Assembly: GCA_001972305.1 (NCBI GenBank)
Contig: BDDD01005251.1
Location: 11,336-75,335, forward strand
Source of the DNA: Cephalotus follicularis
Lineage: Eukaryota; Streptophyta; Magnoliopsida; Oxalidales; Cephalotaceae
DNA length: 64,000 nucleotides
Direction: 5' to 3'
Positions 47,811 to 59,390 of this stretch are shown here, piece by piece; position 1 is the first letter of the stretch, and every line of letters begins with the position of its first letter. The notes under the pieces were generated by a model. The model was not told the DNA's origin. It was given only the letters and a program-made list of their open reading frames with translations, and made no database searches. The position numbers and the translations under genes were made by a program.

Positions 47811-49440
47811 CTAAGTGTAGAGTTAAAGCGCTGATGGAAACGTTGAGCATCGGTAGTTTTGTGTAAACTGTCGACACTTAAGTGTTAAAGCATCGATGGT
47901 TTGCTTAAAGCATGAACAGTTGCACCAAGTGCTGATGGTTTGGTTCAAACTGTCGTCGCTTAGGTGGTCTGGCTTGGTACCTGGGAACACTAATTAAAGC
48001 GTCGACTGAAGGGTTGATGCTTAGCGTGTAACCGACGCCGCTTTTGACAAACTGTCAACGTTTAGACAAAGAAATACACTAATGCTAAAAATTTGGAATT
48101 TTTGGGTTAAGGCATTTAGAGGATAAATGATTATTGCTTGATTTAGCGGGAGTTAAACCCATAAACAACCTCTGATATTAAAGTTTTGTAATTGGTTATT
48201 GTGAGAGGCATTTGTGTATTGTATTGAAGTTATATTGGATATGTACTTTAATTCTCTTGTGCACAATGGATGGCTTAAAGGACAAGATCTAGTTTTGGTT
48301 TTTTTTTTTGTGTGGATGATTTTATCTGCTATTCATTAATGGTCTGTAATAAGGTGCTTGCATGCAGCATTTAATTTTCTCTTCTATATCCTCTTTAAAG
48401 TAGGATCTCTTCTCATCTTTATTATGCATTCTTTTTTTTAATAATTTGTATGTAATTTCGTGTGGAATGTAAGTTACATTTGTAAAAGAAGACCTTGTAA
48501 GGAAGGATGGAGAAGACATGAAGAGAAGTACAAGCCATTGAAGGCCATGGATGCATGGTGCTATATGTAATAGATAGATTTAATCATTGCACCTAGGAAA
48601 ACCAAGTTGTGACTTTAGGCTCAAGTCATTACTTATAGTGAGGTCGTTAGCCATTCCATTTGATTTATTTTAAAAATAAATCCAAGGTGCATAAGATGGA
48701 TAGTTCAAATACATGTCATGCATGCAAAGATATAATTAATTGGAATTGGGTAATGAAACCAATGAATTAATTAAGGACTTGGTAATTAAAATGTGAGACC
48801 TCAAATTCCCTCAACTCAATAATAAGTCTGAATGTAGGGACCCATGGAGTGGAGCCCCGTGGCCTTCCCCATTCTTCGTTGAGTAGCGTACATGGGTTAT
48901 TGGTTTGTCATGCCAAAACTGAGACTGGTAACCTGTGGGATGCTATGTCGACGTCGATGTTGGACACCGCAGGGTGGCTATGTTTTAGTACTTGGACAAG
49001 TGCACGTGTGGGTGTTAAAACTAGTGCATTCCGATGTAGATTGTAGGTTTTTTTTGACTTATCTTGATTATAATGGTTTGTTATGCCAACGCTAAGGACA
49101 TATTGAATCGAGAGACCGAATTTTATGATTGGATCTTGCATTGGATGCAAATTGACAAGACAGTATACCCATTGCATATATTATGGTTGGACATGTGCAC
49201 GTGTGGCCATAATATGATTGCGATGGATTCTAATCCCCACTAGGAAGTTAGATTTCTAGAATTTCATATGGGGGTATGGAATATGATTAGAATAGTGAGA
49301 GGAATAATAAGCACTAAAGACCAAGTGTTATGGTTGTCATATATTAAGATTGGAATAAATGCTGACTCAACTTTAGGTTTCCTTATCTAGGCTTCTAGAA
49401 AATTGCTTTTCAATCTGCTATGTCTCGTATTCTATAGACT
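47811..49440 (+). other. C1 leader, third part, with motif cluster
   Basis: 47826-48070 holds about ten GTCGAC-like units in both orientations (AAAGCATCGATGGTTTGC about 47887, AAACTGTCGACACTTAAG about 47867, AAAGCGTCGACTGAAGG about 47996, AACTGTCAACGTTTAG about 48051). The rest, to about 49440, is non-coding with no recognised element. It is an unusually long leader for a copia element. Confidence 0.55.
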
Positions 49441-52400
49441 AACAAATTAAAAGGCCCAAACTTCATCGATACCTAAAATCCATCCTAACGGCCAATAAAA
49501 TGGAGTATGTGATGAAATGGGGGCCTCCTTCACTGGTGAAGACCTTAGGCTTGAATAGTGAGATAGTCTAGCCAAGTTGGTGGAGGACGACAAGCAGGCT
49601 CGGTGTTTAGCCCTTCTGGGGATGACACCGGAGCTACAATGCCAATATGAGAAGATGGAGACCTTGTCCACTATACTACTCCATATCCAGGAGATGTATG
49701 GGGTTGAGTCTAGGACTCATAGGTTTAATCTCTTGCGCATGCTCTTAAAGGCGCAGTTGCTAGAGAGAGTTTAGGTCCATGATCATGGACTGAAGATGAT
49801 AGACATGATTGAGCAGTTGGCTCAGTTAGGATTTGTCATGAACCATGATCTATATGTAGATCTAATTCTTACGTCCCTTCCAAAGCCGTTCTCACAGTTC
49901 TTAGTGAATTGTCATATGAACAAGATATAAGTGACTTTTACTGAGTTAGTTTCTATGCTGAGGATGGCAGAGGCCGATTTTGACTCTAGGAAGTCAAAGT
50001 CTCACTCCTTACTTCTTCCTTCTTCTAGGCTGCCCAAGGAAAGGGCAACGCCTCATCTCCCTTAAAAGGGAAAGTCAGACCCTGGCCTGTCAACACAAAA
50101 GGCAAGGGTAAGAAGAAGCATAAGAAGAAGAAGGGCAAGCTTGGAGCTAGTGGGAGTATTACCAGGAATCGATCGAAGAAACTGGAGGCTGAGGGTGCCT
50201 GCTTTTAGTGTGGCAAGACTGAACACTGGAAGAAGGATTGTCGGGTTACTTGTGTTGTAGTCTCTACTGATACACCGCATGGTGTAGGTACATCATGTAT
50301 GTTCATGATTGAACTAAATCTAGCTTTGAATAGTAGTTCTACATCGGTATTAGATACTGGATGTGGAACTAATCTTTGCAATTCATTGCAGGGGCTAAGA
50401 AAAATTAGACAGCTTAGAGCTGGAGACTTGGGTCTACGGCTTGGTGATGGATCTAGGATCATTTCTGAGGATGTAGGGATTTTTTACATTACTTGGAGTA
50501 ATGGTTTTGTATTAACTCTTGATCCAAGTTATTTTGTGCCAAACATTGTAAGGAATATTGTAAATGTATCATACTTATGTAATTTGGGCTTGGAGTTCAG
50601 ATTCCAAAACATTCAATGTTTTGTATATTCTAACAATGTTTGTGCTGGTAATGATTTTATTGACAATGTATTATGTGTTTTAAGTACTAAACAATCTAAA
50701 ATCTTATCCATTAAGCAAGATAATAAGAAAATACCTAGAGAAACTGAGTTGAATAAACCTATACTTGGCACTATAGACTTGGACATCTTAGTGATTCTAG
50801 GCTTACACTGTTGGTTAAGGATGATCTTTTAGATATCCAGGACTTGGAGTCCTATCCAACGTGTGAATCCTGCTTATTGGGAAAGATGACCAAATCTCTC
50901 TTCATCGGGGAAGGAGGAAGGGCGGTGAACTTACTTGGGTTAGTCCATACCGATGTATACGGTCCTATGTCGGTTAGTGCGCGAGGGTGTTATATGTACT
51001 TCATAACCTTTACCGATGATTTATCTAGATTTGGTTATGTGTATCTGATGAGACACAAGTCAGAATCATTTGAAAAATTTAAGGAGTTCAGACTTGAAGT
51101 AGAAAAGCAGACTGGTATGCTGATTAAAATACTTCGGTCGGACCGAGGTGGTCCTAGGTTATCTTAGAGATAACTGAATTCTTTCTCAGTGGACACCTCC
51201 TGGAATACCACAGCATAATGGTGTGTCAGAAAGGAGGAATCGAACATTGTTGGACATAGTTCGGTCCATGATGTCTTTTACTGACCTACTCACCAATCTC
51301 TGGGGATATTCCCTAGATACAAATGCATATATCTTGAATCGGATTCCTTCAAAATCTGTGCCCTCCACCCCATACGAGGTATGGTCAGGGAGAAAACCCA
51401 GCCTGGGTTATTTAAAGGTTTGGGGCTGTCCGGCTTATGTCAAGAGGCTTGACACAGATAAGCTGGAAGCGCAGTCAAACCGTTGCAGGTTTGTGGGGTA
51501 TCCTAAGGAAACTAAAGAATACTACTTCTACCATCCTAGCGAGCAAAGAATATTTGTTTCGCGAAATACTGTAGTTCCTAGAGAAGTAATACCTTCTTGA
51601 AGAAAACAGTGGGAGCCAGGTGGAACTTAGAGAGTTGCCATAGATAGAGACCACGTAGGAAATGGAGGAGTTGGGGGTTGGACCTTCAACACACACAGTT
51701 GAGATTGGATCTCGAGTTGAGATCTGATCTCAGTCAGGCAAAGCTCCTTTGAGGATTAGGCCGAATTTCATTAGCACATGAGAGATATGATTTTCTCATG
51801 GAGGGTATTGATGAAATCAACGTCGTTGATGATGATGAGCCTACCAGCTATCAAGAGGTAGTGCAGGGCACTGAATCTGAGGCATGGCTAGGAGCCATGA
51901 AATATGCAATGGATTCCATGTACTCTAACCAGGTTTGGAATTTGGTTGAAGCACCCGAAGGCAAAGTGCCTATTGGCTGCAAATGGATCTTCAAGAAGAA
52001 GATGAACACAGATGGAAAAATCGAGATGTATAAAGCTCGATTAGTGACGAAAGGGTACAGACAGCAACATGGTGTCGACTATACCGAGATATTCTCACAT
52101 GTCACCATGCTTAAATCCATTTGGATTTCGCTTGCTATTGACGCTCATTATGATTATGAGATATGGCAAATAGATGTCAAGATGGCATTTTTGAATGGGC
52201 GTCTTAAAGGGGATATCTATATGTCATAACCTGAGGGGTTTACATCCATTGAGCATCCACACATGGTGTGCAAGCTTGAACGGTCCATTTATGGACTGAA
52301 GCAAGCATATCGTAGCTGGAATCTACGTTTTGAGGAGGCAGTCAAATCTTTTGACTTCATTAAAAATGTAGATGAGCCTTGTATTTATCAAAAGCAAGAT

Positions 52401-53410
52401 GGGCTAATATCACTTTCTTAGTGCTATACGTGGATGACATCCTACTCATTGGGAATGATATAGGGATGTTGCAGTTTACGAAAGTATGGCTAGTTAAGAA
52501 CTTTTTCATGAAGGATTTGGGAGAAGCCACATGTAAACTGGGTATAAGGATCTACAGGGATAGATCCAATATATTGCTTAGGCATTCCCAAAACAAGTAC
52601 ATCAGCAATGTATTGAAAAGGTTTAGCATGAAGAATTCAATAGAGGCCTATTGACAATAGGTGAAGAAATTCTACTTTCTCAAAAAATGTCACCACAGAC
52701 ACCTAAAGAGAGAGCACGCATGAGTCGGCTGTCTTATGCTTCGGCAGTAGGGTCGATCATGTATGCTCTGTTATGTACTAGGTCTGATGTTGCACATGCC
52801 ATGGATATGGCAAGCCGATTTCAGTCCGATCCCGATGAGAACCACTGGAAGGTGGTCAAGGGAATTCTGAAGTACCTTAGAAGGACTAAGGATATCTTCT
52901 TGATATATGGAAAGAATAGTGAGTTGAAATTAGAGGGCTATACAGACTCTAGTTTTGACAGTGATCTGATGATCACAAGTCAGTCTCTGGGTATGTGTTT
53001 GTGCTGAATGGAGGTGTGGTGAGCTGGCGTAGCTCAAAGCAGGAGACTATTGCGGACTCCACTACAGAAGCCAAATACATAGCAGCCTCAGATGCAGCCA
53101 AGAAGGGTGTATGGATGCGCAAGTTCATTAGTGAACTAGGAGTTGTTCCTACCATCAACATTCCAGTTGTAATATACCGTGACAATGATGGGGCTGTAGC
53201 ATAAGCCAAGGAACCACGGTCTCACCAGTGATCCAAACACATCGAGTGGCACTATCATCTGATCCGAGAGATCATTGATAGGGGAGACATTCAGTTTGAG
53301 AGAGTCTCCTTAGAGGAGAACATAGCAGATCCACTAACCAAGGAAATGGGCACAAAAGCTTTGGAGCATCATCGTGGGATGATGGGATTAGGCTATAGGA
53401 CTGCATAGCT
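49441..53410 (+). pseudogene. C1 gag-pol region (broken)
   Basis: Order of parts: gag about 49580-50050 (PELQCQYEKMETLSTILLHI); a CCHC knuckle about 50203-50245 (CGKTEHWKKDC); protease about 50345 (VLDTGCGTNLCNSL); pre-integrase and integrase about 50760-51600 (ESCLLGKMTKSLF, HTDVYGPMSV, CPAYVKRLDTDKL); reverse transcriptase about 51800-52650 (KARLVTKGYRQQHGVDYTEI, YVDDILLIGNDI); and RNase H about 52690-53400 ([37 protein letters not shown]). Copia order. About ten breaks. Confidence 0.88.
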
Positions 53411-53429
53411 TGAGGGTCAAGTGAGAGAT

Positions 53430-55558
53430 TGTTAGATAGGGTGACCCGACAAGCCATTGGATGGGCTTATATATCAGACCTGTCTATGTATATAAACAGT
53501 CTTTTTCCATATATATGACATGTGATAATTTTGATTATATTTATTATGGTAATATCACTTATGTTTTATCATATAATTGACGTAGTCTAAATTACCTACT
53601 TACACTTGTAATTCCCTGACATAAGGTGGGATGCCAAACTTGGAGGCACTAGGATTGACTACCTTATTCTTTATGTCGAATTAGTTCCAAGTCATATGTT
53701 CACTTTGTGGGCATTAGTGAACCGGATAGACTTGCGCGTACATTCCCTGCTCCCGGGGAGGGGAGGATGGATTCTCTCACTACCATCTGTGTTGATACAC
53801 TAGAGCAAGTACGGGGTGTGCGCTGGGAGTGTGTATACTGAACTGGACCCGCGTAGGAGACACTATTTGGATAGTCATTGTTCTCATGTCAGTAGTAATT
53901 CTTACTTGTTACGGTTGTGTATAAGTGTTGAAAGCTTAGCAAGTTCATAAAACTCGTATGATCCTTAAACCTGAGCGACTGCTCTATATTGTATGAAGAC
54001 TATCTTGCTTTGATCTCCACCTTACCCAGTTGTTTTACGGAGCCAGCAATAGGGTGGTCTTTGCGCATGATTGAATCTATACGAATATAAGCAAGTGCGC
54101 AATATGGGATTATCACGCTTGAGTGAAGGTGATCGGCCCTAATGTGGTATGATTGTACTTTGGACTCATGAAATCCTTGGCCAAGGTTGAGATGGACTGG
54201 AAATTGGATTTCTGGAGAGTATAGCAAAGGTCCTAGTAATGATCGGATATATTAGCCAGTGAGATACAAACTAGGGTTGACACGTATCCTTACCCTAGAC
54301 CTCAGTTGGGGCCAAGTATGACGAGGGATATAGTACACGCGAACCGACGACTCAAAAAGTCACAGGTTATGACGGTATGTAATAAATTATGAGAAAATTA
54401 ATTGGATTAATTATTCATCAGGATAATATTGGATATTAATCCGGAAGCATTTTAAATAGATCTGAGACTATTTAGAATGGCTTAACCGAACCCTCGGGGC
54501 ATTTCGGTAATTTATAAACATCATCGATAATAACCGAGATTTTAAAGGGCCCCTACCCGATAATGATATTTTCATAATATGTTGAACATATTAAATGCAT
54601 GGTGACAATTATAAAGTCATATATTAGTTAGGTGGATTTTGTGAGTTGTGTCACCATTGGATGGTGGCACATGTCACTACCTCACTTGATTTTATCTAAT
54701 TAATACATGAAGGGATATGTGGAATTACTAGAATGAGTTGGACTCATTTGTGTGATGAATTGGCTGAATTCTTAGAGAATTGATGACATGTGGCATTGTT
54801 ACAATAGTTGTGTGACATGTGGCATATTATACATGCATTAGACGACATGTGGCTATCATATGAGTGAGTTAGACTCACTTAATCAGCCAGCCAGATAGAG
54901 AGAAAGAATACACTTACAAGCCAGCCGATTTTGAGTGTTGTAAGGAGGAAGAAGATAGCTCTCTCCTAGGGTTTAAGCATTTCCTCCATTGCTACAAGCT
55001 TGGAGCTTGTTTCTCATATCTACCCTTCTTTGATTTTGTTCACCACGCTTTGGAGGTACCTAGGGTGGATTGAATTGATGATATTTTTCGATTCTAGTTC
55101 TCCCTTTGTTAGCATATAGTAAGTTGTAGAAACCAGAAAAATAATTAGTGTTTTATAGTAAGGCAGGAGTTTTTTCTTGGAAAGAAAGCAAAGGGGCTGC
55201 CAATTTTCCAAAGACTTGGAGTAGAAGATATTTTCATCTTGGAGGTGAAAGGAAGCTTGGATTGATCAAGATGAGACTTCCCAAGCAAGAACCCGCAAAG
55301 AGAAGGAGCCACCAAGTTTGGTATAGCTTCCTATCATTCTCTTTGTTAGTTGTTCATCACACTAGCATGCATATGTGATGTCAATTTAATTATGGATTGA
55401 TGTGTGTGTTCCTTGGACATAGGAATGTTAGAATTGGACTTGGAATTATTGAAAAGTTGATGGGTTTTACTTCCGCTGCAAACCAGAAAATTTTTCATTG
55501 CACCCCTTAACATAGTAAGTTAGATTCCAACAAAGGGGATACATTTCGATTCCCAACA
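53430..55558 (+). repeat. 3' LTR of C1
   Basis: 2,129 bp from TGTTAGATAG to GATTCCCAACA, preceded by purine-rich GAGGGTCAAGTGAGAGAT. TATA-like sequences are weak. GGCTATCATATGAGTGAGTT and CTTGGAGGTGAAAGGAAGCT blocks match the 5' LTR at about 20390 and 20778. Confidence 0.9.
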
Positions 55559-55634
55559 CTTACTAGTACCCGACATAAGTGACTGAATGAGTTTGGGTGA
55601 TGTCTCAGACCCTATACGGGTTCTGAGTGTCACA
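55559..55634 (+). repeat. LTR2, right piece
   Basis: Target duplication CTTAC, then 71 bp ending GAGTGTCACA. It matches on the opposite strand the LTR end of G3 (about 61755-61835: TTACTAGTACCC, GACTGAATNNNTTTGGGTGA), confirming that LTR2 belongs to the G3 lineage. Confidence 0.75.
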
Positions 55635-57390
55635 ATAGATACTATAGAAAGTATTATGCATATGATTATAAAATGGATTGGGGTATTTGATACCTATAAG
55701 GATTGATGAGTGTTATATGAAATGTTTTACGGTGATTGGGGTAGTGATTGCCTGAATTTGTGTATATACCTTTATATGCGTGCTTATGAGATGTTGTTAT
55801 ATGTGCATATATGAGGGCTGACATAGGAGTAATTACTTGCATATGAGAAATGTAAGCGTTTTGAGTTTAAGAGAGAAAACCGAAGAAACCTATAAATAAA
55901 AGTTCATTTCCATTTCATTTCATTTCCATTTCATTTTTCTTCTTTTTTTCTCTCTCTCTCCTCTCCCTCTGTATAAATCGACCTCACTCACTCTCTATCT
56001 TTCTACCAAATCTCTTTCAAACCTTGCAAACTTGGAGCCTAAATGATTATGAGAACAAGGGGTATTTGATAGAAGCTAAAGACCGGAGTCTCTCCTCCTT
56101 ATCTGATAGTTTTGACAGTTCAAGCTTCGATAGTGAAAACGGTACTCATTTCTCCACCTAAATTACATTTGGAATGATTTATCATTTTAAGTATGCATGA
56201 ATTGTAATGCCTTTGATGATCACTTGAGTATGGATGAGATTAAGATCGATTAGAACAGAATAAAACGAATAGAAACGGATTTTCATCGAAAAAGGGTTTT
56301 TAGAACTATTTTGCCCCTCTTTAGATCTAGTAACCTTAGGACGGTCCAAATGATTTTATTTTGAGATATGTTGTTTTTAGACATGTCTACAAGCTTTCCC
56401 TTCAGTTTAATTTATAATGAATTTGAAAAAGGTTATAAAAATCTAAAGTTTGACCGTTTTGGGTTTTGGGGAGAAATCTCATTTTCCTGGAACTGCAGCA
56501 TTGCAGTCGACTGGAGAAGAAATTATTCCAGTCGACTAGTAATCCTTTTTTAAGAGGCAGTTTATTGGAGAAGGATTTCTACTAATTGACTGTAGTGTGC
56601 TATTAGGCCAAGGTTTTTACAATTTTATGAGCTTTAATCGTTTTCTTGAACGGTTTTCAACGAGCGTTTTCCAAGGCTCAAATATCAATCTTATAAAGAT
56701 GTTCTATCGACCTTTAACATCATTTTCAAAGGATTCTAACAAATGGTTTCAATGGATTAAATTTTGACTTTTTACGGAGATTTTATCCGAAATAGCTCAT
56801 TTGAAGCTTTTCACTTGTTTTTCTCAAACGACCTCCTACGAGGGCCTTCCAAGGCCAAAATAACTTTTGTTTCAACATGTTTTATCATATTTCAACAAGT
56901 TTATCAAAGTATTTGATCAATGGATTAAAAGGATTTGAAATGAATTGTTTTTATAGAGGTTTCCTTCGAAGTAACTCGTTTGTGCATTTTACTTGTCTTC
57001 CTCAAACAATCTTCTTCGAGAGACTTCTAATGTGAATCTAACCTATCTAAAAATACTTCATATTGAGTGGATGATTCTTTAAAAGTGTTTTCTACCATGG
57101 TCTAGAAAAAAATAAGAGAGAGTCTATAGATGCATTCACCTTAGAGTGGACAGTAACTACTAGACAGGTATTAGGCGTTGATCTATAATCGACTAACCCC
57201 TCTGCTAGAGTTACTTATGGTACATGATTGGTTGATCTCCTATCGGTCCACCGGTAGGCAACCAATTCTAGTTGAGTACCTATTGGTCCACCGATAGGCG
57301 ACTAGGTGTATAAACCTTGAGTTTGTGCTACATTCGATTGGGGGGGGGGAGTTCCAGACTCACAATGACGAATGGTATGAAGTTATATAA
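55635..57390 (+). repeat. LTR3, main piece, cut short at an A-rich tract
   Basis: Aligns with LTR2 from about 12455 onward: TATA box (TATAAATA, 55891-55898), pyrimidine-rich leader (55912-55975), CAGTCGACTGGAG and CCAGTCGACTAG motifs (56506-56543), a 179-bp repeat pair (56773 and 56952) and two stem-loops (57230-57305). At about 57390 the similarity stops in a low-complexity tract, so its right end is missing. Confidence 0.7.
57230..57305 (+). repeat. Two stem-loops in LTR3
   Basis: 57230-57263: outer stem GGTTG/CAACC, inner stem CCTATCGG/CCGGTAGG. 57268-57305: outer stem CTAGT/ACTAG, inner stem CCTATTGG/CCGATAGG. Loop TCCA in both. Inner stems differ but pair fully if G-U is allowed. Confidence 0.7.
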
Positions 57391-57832
57391 TAAAAAAAAA
57401 TAAATAAATATGAAAAAAATAAAACTATAAAAAGTTAAACTATAAAAAAAAAAAAAAAAAAAAATAAAATCAAAACAATAAAAAGAAAAAAAAAAACTGA
57501 AAAACATAAAAATAAAATAAAGAAAGAATAAAAAAAAAAAAAATGAATAGTAAAAAAAAAAAATAAAATAAAATGAAAAAAAAAAAAAAAAAAAAAAAAC
57601 AAAAAATAAAATAATAAAAAAATAAAATACAATAAACAAAAAAGAAAAATAAAAAAAAAAAAATCAATAAAATCAATTAAGTAAAAAAAAAAAAAATCTA
57701 TACAAAGAAAAAAAAAACAAAAAAAAAAAAAAAATAAAATAAAAAAAAAAAAAAACAAAAAAAAATAAAAAAAAAAAAAAAAAAAAAAAAAAACAAAACA
57801 AATCAAAAAAAAAAAAAAAAAAAAAAAAAAAA
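57391..57832 (+). repeat. 442-bp A-rich low-complexity tract
   Basis: Almost only A on the plus strand, broken by single T, G and C. Long poly-Phe frames on the minus strand are artefacts of this. It lies exactly between LTR3 (plus) and the G3 3' LTR (minus), where both LTRs are incomplete. Confidence 0.9.
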
Positions 57833-58096
57833 CATAACAGGTTTTTTACATCCATACATGAAACCTTACCATCTGTCTTTAATACAAAATAAAAAGAAAG
57901 AGCACTCATGAAATCCACGATCCATCCCCTATATGTCGTCACTGGTCTTCATGCCCATGACCACTGCCACTAGCTCCGGAACCATCTGTCCCTGAACACA
58001 AATAGATGCCTCATCCAAAAGGATGAGTTAGCCCAAAAGCCTCTGTAGAAACACAACCCCTATGCTGATGATATAAACAGTTATTGCAAATATCAA

Positions 58097-58304
58097 TGCA
58101 TGTTATGGTATAATGCGTGAACAATTGTGGTTAACGAATCCATATATAAAACCGTCCCATACTAGTTTATATATAAATCGTTAACTTAAGCATACACTTA
58201 TGCATGTTATGGTATAATGCGTGAACAATTGTGGTTAACGAATCCATATATAAAACCGTCCCATACTAGTTTATATATAAATCGTTAACTTAAGCATACA
58301 CTTA
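58097..58304. repeat. Exact 104-bp tandem duplication
   Basis: TGCATGTTATGGTATAATGC starts at 58097 and again at 58201, and the two 104-bp copies are identical throughout. It lies within the G3 3' LTR. Confidence 0.95.
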
Positions 58305-58657
58305 TATCCCTAATCTATTAGACAAACAAGGAGTTAACTATATAAATATATACACTATCTCATACCAGCATATATATACAATTAATTAGTTAACTAAACA
58401 AATCATCATTCATAAGTCCAACCTGGAAAAAAGATCGAGGTTAAGAACATCTAGTTTCCCAACAGCAGTACCGTTAGGAGATCAAATAGAACTAGTTGCC
58501 AATCAGTAGTACCGATAGGAGCTAAACTAGTTACAGATATATACAAGTTATACCATAGCATATCATCATACCATCCGTCAATGTGAGTCTAAAACTCCAA
58601 CCTGAAGGTGGCACGTGCTAGAGTCTAGACATCTAGTACCTACTGGTAGTATCGTAA

Positions 58658-58811
58658 GAAAAAAAAAAAACCAAAAAACAAATAGAAAAAAAGAAAAAAA
58701 AAAAAACAAATAAAAAGAACAAAAAAACAAAAAAAAAAAAAAAACCAACCAAAAGAAAAAAAAAAAAAAAAGGATAAAACAAAAAAAAAATAAAAAAAAT
58801 AACAAAAAAAA
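58658..58811 (+). repeat. Second A-rich tract (about 154 bp)
   Basis: Mostly A with scattered C and G on the plus strand, inserted within a stem-loop unit of the G3 LTR (between GGTAGTATCGTAAG and AGCTCGACTAG). Same strand bias as the tract at 57391. Confidence 0.9.
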
Positions 58812-59124
58812 GCTCGACTAGAAATTGGTTGCCTATTGTAGTACTGCTAGGAGCTCAACCAACCATGATCCATGTGTAACTCTAGTAGACAGCTCATGCT
58901 GACTGAAAGTCGACGCCACATACCCCATTAGAAGTTACAGTTCACTCTATAGTGAACACATCTATAGACTCTACCTTACCCGTACCCTTACCCTTACCGT
59001 TGCTATGTCATCCTTAAAACCCTCGAAAGAAACCCAATCATACTATACTCAGGCCTAGGAAAGGTCCCAGGAAGAAAGCATTTGAAAAACATACTTTGAA
59101 AACACTTACAAAAAAACTGTCATA

Positions 59125-59390
59125 CAAAGCAACGACGCCTTGATGTTAACTGGTGATGCTTAGTGCTCAAACGCCATCAGTTAACCCTCAAACGTCCACA
59201 CTTTGAGATGTAACCTTTAAAATTTTGGAGCAATGGGATAACTAGTAGCGCTTTGAAACTAAGCGCAGTCGGTTAGGCTGAGTGTTGCCGGAAAGACAAA
59301 GCGCCAATAGTTTGAAAACATTTTCCATTTCGAAATCCAATCTACGGGGCAACGCTTAGGGAAAGTGGCGACGCTTAATCTCGAAAAACT
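59125..59390. repeat. Degenerate AAGCG/CGCTT motif cluster in the G3 LTR
   Basis: AAGCAACGACGCCTTG (about 59128), TAGCGCTTTGAAACTAAGCG (about 59246), AAAGCGCCAATAGTTT (about 59298) and GTGGCGACGCTTAA (about 59364). Weaker than in other families but of the same style and, in minus sense, downstream of the TATA box. Confidence 0.55.

Larger units (their letters stand above)
15001..55558 (+). mobile_element. Copia element C1, host of a 35-kb nest, broken fossil
   Basis: Outer boundaries are TGTTAGATAG at 15001 and CCCAACA at 55558 with target duplication CTTAC (14996-15000, 55559-55563), so the element is inserted in LTR2. Its own parts: 5' LTR 15001-15041 + 19304-21092, primer site 21094-21105 (TGGTATCAGAGA), leader 21093-21317 + 30828-31286 + 47811-49440, coding region about 49441-53410, and 3' LTR 53430-55558. 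Everything else between is nested insertions. The LTRs are about 92-93% identical over sampled stretches by eye, suggesting insertion a few million years ago under usual plant rates. The coding region is broken (about ten breaks). Copia by domain order; lineage not fixed. Confidence 0.85.

Noticed and set aside
48849-49177. Short open frames on both strands in the C1 leader
   Set aside because: Short, overlapping, without family resemblance or a coding neighbour in phase.
57328-57942. Several long frames rich in phenylalanine on the minus strand
   Set aside because: They are translations of the A-rich tract (T-rich on that strand) and have no domain or codon structure.
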